Source of the DNA: Sanguinoderma infundibulare
Taxonomy: Eukaryota > Basidiomycota > Agaricomycetes > Polyporales > Polyporaceae
NCBI GenBank assembly: GCA_032821775.1
Contig: JAVLRN010000004.1
Coordinates: 310,001-374,000, forward strand
Length of the DNA: 64,000 nt
Direction of reading: 5' to 3'
Position 1 is the first letter of the stretch, and each line of letters starts with the position of its first letter. Below, piece after piece: positions 46,401 to 56,059 of this stretch. A model generated the notes under the pieces. It was not told the origin of the DNA. It did no database searches and saw nothing but the letters and a program-made list of their open reading frames with translations. The position numbers and the translations under genes were made by a program.

Positions 46401-47160
46401 TACGGGTCCGGCGGCGCTGGAGGCGGAGAGGAGGAGTTTTGGGACGATAGGTGTCTGGCGCACTTTTTGCGCGGGATCTGCTTGCGGTACGTGGCGTACC
46501 CGGACCCTGACGCTGTCCCGGACGCCGCGGAGGAGGCGGAGACGAAGGCGGGACGCGCGGAGGCGGAGAGGGGCGCGCGGGAGGCGTTCGAGGCCGTGTT
46601 CAGGGACGGGCCGAGGATCGTGTACGATCACTACCTTGTGTACCATGCGCGTGAGTGTTTTTGGCTTGTGTACTTGCTTTGTGAGCGGTGCTGACGGCGG
46701 GCGTCCCGCGACCGTTCTTGGACGAAACGCGCAGACTTTGAGTACGCGCGGCTGCTGGCGTGCCAGGGCGACAAGACGGGGGCGCGGGAGCACCTGGAGA
46801 TGGTGCTTTCTGGTGAGCAGTTCTTCCTCGTCCTCATCCGATCCCGACGGGCGAGCGGACGTTGACTCAGGCGCGGGCGCGCGGACACTTGCAGGCAAGC
46901 CACTGGAGGTCGCTCCGGGATCGCGAAAGGTGCGGGTGTGTTTTGGCGTTCTTGGGTTCGAGTACGTTTGCTGAGGTGTGCACTTGCGTTGTTGGTAGGG
47001 CAAGTTCAGCATGGAGGTTTGTCGTCCCGCGCCGTCACGATCTGATCCTTCCGGGAGACGCTGACTGTTGTTGTTGCTGGGTGTGTGGTTTTGCCAGAAT
47101 CAACTGCACGTCCGGGCGCACGCGGCCTTGGAGGCATTGGATCGCAGCGAACGACTGTAG
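40477..47160 (+). CDS. Iml2/TTC39-family protein (inclusion-body clearance, DUF3808)
   Basis: Thirteen exons (40477-40700, 40839-40911, 42609-42809, 44416-44468, 44538-44836, 44937-45077, 45356-45567, 45824-45967, 46212-46650, 46735-46812, 46895-46929, 46999-47016, 47098-47160) join in frame to 659 residues. Diagnostic blocks are GLIQCVKGLMSFEDE, GSLNTSGVGFVRSMTDVERH, ELVYAESLFEKALLGI, GVFFLFGQGRLHLVRGQ and HHISFWEMAIANLALWD. These fit the fungal Iml2 and animal TTC39 tetratricopeptide-like proteins. Yeast Iml2 acts in lipid-droplet-dependent clearance of inclusion bodies; the location here is inferred to be cytosolic or organelle-associated. Introns 2 and 3 (40912-42608 and 42810-44415) are 1,697 and 1,606 nt, far beyond the others (mostly 50-290 nt), and contain no recognised gene. 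Exon 12 is only 18 nt. Confidence 0.88.
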
Positions 47161-48204
47161 CTGGATCCTGGACGCTTCTCGGGTTTGCTCTTCGCCCCCC
47201 TGGCCTGGCCTGGCCCACTTCGCGCTTTCCGGATCTAACGTTCCTGGCGGCGCCGCACAGTGCAGTCGTGCGACACACTGCATGGACGGGATACGACCTT
47301 GACGACGGGATAGAGTTGAGTAATGGTATTATTTGTTGTTGTATCATTATACCCGGTCGCACTGTGCGGCCGCGAAGATCTGATTGGATTTCTTGCTGTA
47401 ATGTCTGTACGGGTAGATATAATCACGCGATTGGCAGACGTCTCGAAGATGACACATTGGTGTCCTAACTGGAAGTCGTAGGTCCTAGATTGGCCTGCCG
47501 CGACGGTCGAGCTTACTCAGTCCCGAGGTCTGGATGACTGGAGATGCCCGTACCGCCGTCAGCATCTCTCTCCTTGTGTTTGGAGGGTGGCGTGCGGCGT
47601 CGATTACGAGAGCTTGTGGTCTAGCACGGAGGTGCGTGGTATCCTTGCACGTCGGAGGCGGATCGTGAGATGCCATCTGCCACCTAGGAAATGCATGCGG
47701 CAGGACACTTCCTGGGTCAAGGATACGTACGTGATGATCGCTAAACGTAGTGGGGGCTCAATACTCGCCGGTCAGTCGGACTTTGTTATGGTATAGCGCA
47801 GTTCGTCTTTGGCGTGATCAATCCACGCTGCCCGCTCAAGCCTCCGCGTGGGATGTAGTCGGGAGATGAAGTGGCAATGGCTGTTCAAATGTCCGAAAAG
47901 GGAAAAATGGTTACTTCTGCTGCCAGTGAACGGTTCTCGGCCTCACCGGCTGCACAGGAAAACAATATCTACATTTCTAGGAGCAGGAGAGGCTTTGGAA
48001 ACGAGCCCGACTTCCTGGATCCTGTCGGTGTCAAAAATGTGTGGGATTTTGCAGGCGCGTCGTCCTCATGCCTTTCGTTGCGCACGCCGAAAAGCCTTTA
48101 CCCCTAGAGGAATTCCCTCTTGCAGAATGACTTCCTGTCTCGTCGAGGGGGTTCGTCATATCTGAAGCTCATCTACGGCTGCTGTGCTCCTGTGAAACCG
48201 TGAA
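47161..48204. other. Intergenic, no gene recognised
   Basis: About 1 kb after the Iml2-like gene. Short open frames only, with no motif found. Confidence 0.45.
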
Positions 48205-48405
48205 CGCCATCTCGTCAAAAGCAAAATTCGCCTCGGCTGCCCTCAAGCGATGTACTGAAGGGTACAGGTGATGCGATCGATGCGGCCGACGTCGAGCGAT
48301 GCGAGCTGCTGGAACGCCGTCTGGGTGAGGTTGGTGACGCTGGCGGACGCAGCCCCGGCAGGTGTCCATGACGGTGACAGAGCTACCGCTGGTCTTGACG
48401 GCAAA
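48205..48405 (-). pseudogene. DPBB gene fragment beside the mannosidase gene
   Basis: In minus orientation this aligns with the last exon and 3' flank of the intact DPBB gene (shared plus-strand words TACAGGTGATGC-like, GCGGCCGACGTCGAGCGA, GAGCTGCTGGAACGC). The stop region and the codons for LDVGRLHGITW are recognisable, but the upstream part is frameshifted and the first two exons are missing. It lies about 240 bp before the start of the GH38 mannosidase, in divergent orientation. Confidence 0.75.
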
Positions 48406-48640
48406 ATACCACAGTTCAATGGAGTATCCTAGGGACACGCAAGGTAGCAAACAGCTTCAAGTCTTTTATCTCGGATTTAGTGGTTTGTGTGGCCCGGCTC
48501 CCCGGGCCGACCCGATACCCCACAGCGCCTATTGGTTGCGATCAAGCCAGCGTAGCCGACGCCGACGCGTAACGGTCGTCGCCCTCAACGTCGGCCGTCT
48601 GCCCCTCGTCGTTGACCCCATTCTGTTCCTTCTCCTCAAG

Positions 48641-51600
48641 ATGGCGCTCCACCATCACCACGGACATTCTCATCACCACCACGAGGAGCCATCGAGCTAC
48701 CCGAAGGAAAACTATGGCACTGGCGCAAAGTGGATCAAGCATCTCACCCAGAACCGCTTGGGCACGTTCAACGGCGGCCACTTCTCGGATGTGAACCTGT
48801 CCTCTGTGCTCTTCATCCACCGGATCGACAATCAGGAGCATGTGAAGATGGAGGTCTGGAGCGCGCCGGGGCTCTCGAAGCCGAGCTTCGAGGAGGCCGT
48901 GAAGCAGAAGTTCAGGCCGGCGCGCAAGGGCGAGAACTTTGGGCCATCTTGTGAGTGTTCGGTTTTGTCGAGCATTATGCGCGGTCTGATATCCATTAGG
49001 GGTGCGGGATGTTCGTAATATGTATGCGCTGTCGGGCTGATGGTCGGTTTTTAGACCAACCATTGGTTCAAGGTCTCCCTCACCATCCCTTCGTACTGGG
49101 AGCAGTATGACCGCGTGCAATGTACGTTTTATCATTCCTTCCTGCGTATACCTGCGTAACCTCGCGCACAGTCGAGTTTGATCCCGACTGCGAGGCCATG
49201 ATCTTCACCACCGACGGCACGCCACTTCAAGGCATCACCGGCGGATACGGCGGCGACCGACGCGTCGAATACATCATTCCTCGTAGCGCCGTCAAGGCCG
49301 GAAAGCATGAATTCGTCATCGAGTCCAGCTGCAACGGCATGTTTGGTGTTCCTTGGAACGGCGACACCATCGCCCCACCCGACGTGAGTGCCATTATTAA
49401 CTCTACTCTTCCTTCTTCGCTTCCTACCATGCTGGCTGGGCGTTTGGCCGCCTCGTTGTTTTATGATTGGGGTGATATTCTGGGGGAGATGTTGTAGGGA
49501 GACTCTCGGACGGGCTGCCCATGCGTATTATGGTCCCCAGCGGCGGGAGCGCTGCTCGTCATCCGTTCAATCATGAATACGTCTCTGCTCGAGTGTTTCG
49601 CTGTACCCCGAAACCCCTGCACATTCTAGAGAAAATGCTTCTGGATCTGGATCGGGCTACTGTTATCGCTGTGACTGTATACTCACTTAAACCCAGATGA
49701 ACCGATACTTCGGCCTCAGGTCCGCAGACCTCGTCGTCCCGAACATGGAGGCGTGGCACCTCCTCTGGGACTTCCAGACCCTCCGCGAGCTCGTGGACTC
49801 GCTCCCTGGCAACACTGCGCTGCAAAACAAGGCCCTCACGGTGGCGAACGAAATCATGAACGCGTTCGACAAGGGCGACACCGCGAGTGTTGGGCGCGCG
49901 CGAAAGCTCGCCGAAGACGTCTTCGGTGAGGGCTGGCAGGAGCAGGGCGAGGATATATACAAGGACGGCGCGAAGAAGGCGCAGGTTTGGGGCATCGGAC
50001 ACTGTCACATCGATACCGCTTGGTTAGTTGGGCTGGTTAGCCAGAATTGGCGAATGAGTGCTGACGTTCTCATTCTAAGGCTGTGGCCGTACCGCGTCAC
50101 GCAGCAGAAGGTCGCGCGTTCGTGGTCGACCCAGGTGGATCTCATGGAGCGCTATCCCGAGCACCGCTTCACCTGCAGCCAGGCGCAGCAGTACAAGTGG
50201 CTGGAGCAGGTACTCATTTCGGTTTTCATGGCCGGCCTCTAGCCCCGCTGACAGCCATTCATGCCTGCAGCTCTATCCCCCGCTGTTCGAACGCGTTAAG
50301 GAGAAAATTAAGGAGGGAAAGTTTCACCCAGTGGGCGGCTCGTGGGTCGAGAACGACTCGAATATGCCCTCGGGTGAGGCGCTTGCCCGGCAGTTCATCC
50401 TCGGGCAGCGGTACTTCGAGTCTCGCTTCGGGGCCCGCTGTAAGACGGCGTGGCTGCCTGACTCGTTTGGGCTCACGGGCGCGCTCCCGCAGCTGATCCG
50501 CCTCGCGGACATGGACTACTTCTTCACCCAGAAGTTGTCATGGTAAGTCCTCTGCTGACCCGCCAGGATCGTCCGTACCCAATCTTGGGGATCGCGATCG
50601 GGCGTGTGGGTGTGTGGGTCCTTGCTGACGATTGGCGATGGACGATTCGTGGTCCGCGACGGCGGCGTAATATTAGGAACAATATGTGAGTGACAAACTG
50701 TTCGATCGGGGCGGGCGAAAAAGTGTATCTGAGATCCCCTTTACGGTGGACAGCAATAACTTCCCGCACTCCACATTCAACTGGGTCGGAATCGACGGCA
50801 CGCAGGTTCTGTGCCACATGACGCCTGTCGGTGCGTGCTTGCTTCCCAGCCAATCGGCAATTTTGGGTGTTGGGTACTGAGCGGACGGCGTGGGCGTGTG
50901 TACATTCAGATACCTACACGGCGCAGGCCACTGTTGGGGATGTCAAAAAGGGTATCGAGAACCACAAGGTGCGGTTGGTTTTCTCGCTCTCCGTGAACAT
51001 AGTGCATGTTGGCTCAATATCACGGGCCTTGAACAGAACCTCGAGTCATCCGAGATCTCCCTACTCGTCTTTGGCAACGGCGACGGTGGAGGAGGTCCTC
51101 TTGCGAAGATGCTGGAGAACGTAAGTAGTTTGCTTCCTGGTAGGGTCTGTTGTCACAAATCCTCCGAACTTACCGCGGAACCTCTTTTGCCTCGTGCACC
51201 CAGCTACGCCGCATCCGGGCGACTTCGAACCACTCGCGTGACATCGCGCCTGTGAACATGGGCCACTCTGTAGACGAGTTTTTCGACGTCCTCGCGGAGG
51301 ACTCGCACGGCGGTGCTAAGCTTCCCAACTGGAGCGGGGAGCTATACCTCGAGGTATATGATTTTTGTTCGTCCATAGGTGAACGTGTGAAGCTGAAGGA
51401 TTTTTTCGCCAGTTCCACCGTGGAACGTACACTTCGCACGGTCCGTGCCATCTTCGTTCGCCCGAGAAGCACGCGCAGTGCCCTAAGCTGACGTGCTCCC
51501 GTTGTCTTCCTTTAGGCTCCATTAAGAAGGGAAATAGAAAGTCTGAAATCCTGCTTCGGGACGTCGAGGTGGGTTTGTGTTTGGCATCATCCGTGCTCGC

Positions 51601-53890
51601 CGGGTTGTCGTGGAGGGTATTTAAATGGCGGGTTACCCTCGCGCGCGCGTTTGCAGATTCTGTCGACGTTCGCGAGCTTGTTCAGGTTCCACAAGACGGA
51701 CTACGTGTACCCCAACGAGAGGATCAACGATTGCTGGGAGAAGGTGCTGCTGAACCAATGTGAGTATCCGTTCAATGTCGTCGTGAGTCTGCGTTGACGA
51801 TCGTCTCTGTGCAGTCCATGATGGTGAGTGAGAATACGAGGCTGCGCCGTGAACGCGACTGACTAGTTGACTGCTAGTTCTCCCGGGATCTGCTATGTAC
51901 GTCACCTCGTATGCACTCCCCGTTCGCATTGTTTCTCATGCTGTTGAACTCTAGTGGTATGGTCTACGATGACGCCGAGAAGCTCTACGCCGAGGTCCGC
52001 AAGGAGGGCGAGGCGCTGATCGAGGAGGCCTTCAAGGCGATCTTCCCGTCCTCCGTCCCGCTCACCGACCCGAGCTTCAAGAAGACGGGCACGCTGGTCG
52101 GGTACAACACCACGTTCTTCCCCCGCCGCGACATCGTCGAGGTGCCGCTCGTGGGGGGCTCAGCGTCGAAGCTCCGGTCGCAGGTCGTGCAGACGTCCAA
52201 GGACGGCAGTGTGGGGCTCGCGTTGATGGATTGCGCCGAGGGTGGGGGTGTGTCGTTCGGCACAGGGATGTATGCGAATTGTAGGCCTGTGTCTGGTATG
52301 TGCTGCTTTTATGACGAGGTCAAGATGGGAGTGATTGATCAAGCGGTGGCGACAGTTACGCGCATGGGCGTGGACTACTTCGTGCTCAGGAACTCGAGCG
52401 TGCAGTTGACGATCGCCGACGGTCGCATTACTAGTCTCTATGACGTCGCGCTTGAGTATGTCCTATAGCAATTGTTTCACGGAGCTGCGAAGCTAACGTC
52501 ATTGGACAGACGCGAGCTCATCCCGACGGGCGAGACCGGCGGCCTGATAATCTTCGACGACAGGCCGAACTACTGGGATGCTTGGGGTACGAGTCATTCT
52601 CTCTCGGAGGTGCATGGTTCGCTCAAGTTTACCATAGATGTCGAGATCCACCACCTTGAGAAGTATAAGAAGCTCAAGTTCGAGAACATCTCAATCGCCG
52701 CCGAGGGTCCTCTCCGTGCAGCACTCAAGGCGGACGTGAAGTACGGCCAGAGCACGATCAGCGTCGCTGTACGTCGCCTTCCGCCCTATATCTGAGTCCA
52801 TGGTGGGACTGATCAATCGGATATAGATATCGTTGGATGCGATCCCGGCGTCGCTGAAGAAGAACTCGCGCTCGTTCTTCCGCTTCGACGCGCAGGTCGA
52901 TTGGCACCAGCGCCACGAGTTCCTCAAGTTCGAACTGCCACTCAACATCAAAAACGACTATGCAACGTACGAGATGCAGTTCGGGCACGTCCAGCGGCCG
53001 ACGCACAAGAACACGACCTGGGACATGGCCAAGTTCGAGGTCTGTGGTCACAAGGTGCGTCGCGTTCTGTGGAGTATAGGCGAGCAGGTGGTGACGCGTC
53101 GATGCTGTGGTAGTATGCGGACCTGAGCGAGTACGGGTATGGGGTCGCCATTCTCTCTGAGTCTAAGTATGGTTTCTCGTGCCGCGGAAACGTCCTTCGG
53201 ATCTCGCTGCTTCGTGCGGCTACCGCTCCGGACGCCGAGCAGGATCAGGGTAAACACGAGTTCGCGTGGGCGGTCATGCCACACTTGGGTTCCTTCTTGG
53301 AGTCCGACGTCCCCGTCGCTGCGATCCTCTTCAACTCCCCTCTCCATGGTAAGTTCACTTTGGTAATAGTTCGCCCCAAGGACATTATCTCATAGCCTAC
53401 CATAGTGCGACTCCTCGAGGACACCAAGGAGGCACCATTGTTGAAGACGAAGCCTGGGTTCCTCCTGGAGGGTGCACCGAACGTCTTCCTCGAGACCGTG
53501 AAGCGCGGCTTGGACGATGACTTCCACAAGCATGAGTCGCCGACCGTCGTCCTTCGTCTGTACGAGGCCTTCGGTGGCCACGGCTCTGTTAAGCTCAAAC
53601 TCGCAGACCACCTGTCCGTCGTGAAAGTGGTCGTGACGAACCTGCTAGAGGACGAGCTCGAGGAGCTGAGCGTGTACCAGACGGAGGACAGCTACTCGAT
53701 CGTGAAGCTCAACTTCCGCGGGTTCGAGGTCAAGACCGTCAAGCTTGTGCTGGGCCCGAAGAGGTATGCGGCTTTTAATGTGACGAATTGCTCCCCTTGG
53801 GGATGACGGCTGACGCACGGTGTTCTGTTCAATAGTGCAGTCCCGAAGAGGGGGAGCTGGGTGACGGTGGAGAAGCCGGCCATCGCCTGA
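48641..53890 (+). CDS. GH38 alpha-mannosidase, vacuolar Ams1-like
   Basis: Twenty-four exons give about 1,143 residues. All junctions from exon 2 onward agree in phase (for example 49697-50022, 50080-50209, 50271-50542, 51955-52295, 53406-53763, 53836-53890). The N terminus is His-rich ([14 protein letters not shown]). The GH38 catalytic part carries [13 protein letters not shown] (zinc ligands), [16 protein letters not shown] (nucleophile Asp), [15 protein letters not shown] and FHDVLPGSAIG (zinc-binding His). The C-terminal beta domains end [11 protein letters not shown]. Ams1-type enzymes trim free oligosaccharides from glycoprotein turnover, reaching the vacuole without a signal peptide, and none is seen here. 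Two exons are 9 nt (50677-50685, 51815-51823) and one is 19 nt (51878-51896). The first junction (48950/49055) does not keep the frame by one base with canonical signals, so exon 1 needs RNA evidence or carries a small lesion. Confidence 0.87.
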
Positions 53891-54635
53891 GAGACAAACA
53901 CTCTGGACTTTTTTTTGAACTTTGAGCTCGAGCTCCGTTTCTTGTTGTAAGATGACGCCGTGTTGTACGATGGTTCCGGACTGCTGGATGTGTTTGTTCG
54001 TATGTTTGTGGAAAATGCTATGTCCGAACTACCCATGGGGTGGGCACGTTGTCGCGGCGAGCCTTGCGAGGTGTTGTATTGAAGTCCCTCCACTTGGCTT
54101 CCTTGTGTGATGTGAAGCGTGTGAGCCCGATTCTGCATCAAGGATCCATCCAGGATTTGGGCGAGGGTGGGCCGCCTTCGCGTGAGGGGTAGCAAGTCGG
54201 AGAGGATAGTCCGAACGATTGAGTTTGCCCCGTACTAAGGTTAACCAATGCGCTTGAAGTCCACAATACAAATTGTCTTTACTAACGTACTCATTGGAGC
54301 TCTACTAACGTAATCAATCCTTCTTATCGGAGTGTAATTCAAACCAACAGGATTTAAAACGGAGCTTGCATCGCCACGACTTTACGAGAGACTGTTCACG
54401 ACGATGTACGTACGACATAGGGTCTTCACTGGTAATGGCTGTGATGGAAGTTCGAGAGCTGCGTTCTGCGTGCGGGATGCATGCATGTGGACGCGTCTTT
54501 GGAGGCGCCGAAGGGTCAGCCGGGGACTGTGCACGCTCGTGAGGTCAAAATGACGAACATCAGGCCCCTGCGTACATGTTAGTATCGAGGACGTTTTGCC
54601 TTCCTACTATGAGGCCTACCTTAAGTACCATGTGC
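53891..54635. other. 3' flank of the mannosidase gene, no other gene seen
   Basis: The first ~150 bases are conserved in both mannosidase fragments at the left of the window (shared word AACTTTGAGCT and the TTGTTGTAAGAT region), so they are probably 3' UTR. The remainder is unannotated. Confidence 0.5.
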
Positions 54636-55213
54636 TCAAACAAAGCATGTAAAAACGGGTTTGAGTCCTGTCCCCGTACCGTGACGCGATGTCTAGAAAG
54701 CGCGGCAACGCGCAGAAACGTTAGATTCAGAAGTATCGCTTCGGCTCGCATACATTTGAACCAGGAAGAACTTAGATGACTCACAAAGAAAGTGACGCCG
54801 TCGTCTGCCAGCACAAACGACGTCGGAAACAAATAACCGTGGTCCGCATGGTCCGAATGAAACCTGTATTCCACCGGAATGCACGTCACGGTGATCGGCA
54901 CGCTCGTCCAAATCGGCGTCGCGCCATCCAATCCCTTCGACTCCGGGGAAGCGATGACCTCGTCCAGCTCGAAGTGCTCTCGTGCTGCAAGGACGTTCGG
55001 GTCGTCCGGGGCCTGCTTGGACTTTGCGCACGAGTGGACTTCGATCACGAAGACGGTGTAGCGTTCCGGTCTGAGGTCAGGCGGCTCGTTCCTGGGCCAG
55101 TAAAGCGCGCACTTGGGTCCGAAAGCTCGGATGTCGGGGCCCGGCTGTCGGTGAGGCACGAGCCGCGTTCCACGGGGACCCCATTCCGACCACTCGATGA
55201 CGTGAGGACGGGC
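54636..55213 (-). pseudogene. F-box/propeller family 3' fragment (copy F)
   Basis: In minus orientation it begins abruptly near the codons for EWSEWGPRGTRLVPH and keeps the rest of exon 4 (AFGPKCALYW, VIEVHSCAKSKQAPDDPN, LADDGVTFFV). The last intron has a normal donor, and the last exon ends VFTCFV with its stop at 54636-54638. The F-box, WNWK blade and first half of exon 4 are missing, so it is a truncated relic. The cut at about 55213 lies about 220 bp from the left end of the mobile-element region. By eye it is closest to copy E. Confidence 0.8.
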
Positions 55214-55533
55214 CTACAGAATATGCAGAGTCGTGACGCGCAGTGACGCGCGGCGCCGGGCCGCGCCACAGTGCTGCTACTGTCGCGCATCAGCAAAACC
55301 GCCAAAGCATTACCTTCCGGAATGTAATGGCAGTCTAATGGAAAATAGTTATTAGTTCGCATTATAACCCCGGGTGTGACAATAATGCGCGTTACAAATG
55401 AGAACTAATTAACCCACTTACAATGCAATCCCCACAGTGGCAAGGTGGCGCATTGTCACCCACCGCCATCAAGGTAGGGCATTGCCACCGGAATTGACAC
55501 CCACCGCTGTCAAGGTGAGGGGTTGCCACGACA

Positions 55534-55579
55534 TATGAGGGTTGCAACAGCGTGGCAATCCGCTGTTGCAACCCTCATA
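55534..55579. repeat. Perfect 18-bp inverted repeat with 10-nt loop
   Basis: Arms 55534-55551 (TATGAGGGTTGCAACAGC) and 55562-55579 (its exact reverse complement) flank the loop GTGGCAATCC. It would form a stable DNA or RNA hairpin. Confidence 0.9.
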
Positions 55580-55789
55580 ATGGCAAGATAGGGATTGCTG
55601 GTGGCGTTGTACACTTGTGGCAAGGGGATTCAATTCACACAGGGGAAATTTCCGAAAAAGGCAGTATATTGCGCTATGTACGCTACATGTACACGAAGTG
55701 GGACTGACAAAACGAGCGAGATCAGCGCAACCGCGAGTTGGTGTCATCTGAGAACACCAGAGGACCAGAGCATTACCAGACCTGCGCGA

Positions 55790-55935
55790 GCAACCACGCG
55801 ACCGAGCAGACGAGCAAACGAGCGAGCAAACGAGCAACCAAGCGGACGAGCAACCGAGCGAGTAAATGAGCAACCGAGCAACCGAGCGGACGAGCAACCG
55901 CGTGAGTAAATGAGCGACCGAGCGAGCAAGAGCCA
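55790..55935 (+). repeat. Minisatellite of GAGCAACC/GAGCGAGCAAAC-type units
   Basis: Roughly 145 bases of imperfect 8-12-bp units built on (C)GAGC(G/A)A followed by CC, AAC or GGAC. It reads open on both strands because of the repeat, not because it codes. Confidence 0.75.
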
Positions 55936-56059
55936 TGGAGATGAGAACAAAGGAGTTGTCCACGCTCCGATCAAGAATAAGTTACTGTGCAGATGAGGTC
56001 AGCGCACGATGACAATGAGTGATATGGCGACGCACCCGAATAAGATATGAGTTTTGGAA

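Larger units (their letters stand above)
55214..56059. other. Non-coding left edge of a mobile-element region
   Basis: Holds, in order: a near-palindrome around ATTACCTTCCGGAATGTAAT (about 55306-55327); three or more diverged copies of a CAAGGTGGGCATTGCCACC-like word (55432-55530); an 18-bp-arm hairpin (55534-55579); and a GAGCAACC-type minisatellite (about 55790-55935). No gene is supported. The pattern resembles terminal and subterminal repeats of large DNA transposons. Confidence 0.55.

Noticed and set aside
55305..55328. Palindrome-like ATTACCTTCCGGAATGTAAT as a possible transposon end
   Set aside because: It is imperfect, single, and not paired with another copy in the window.
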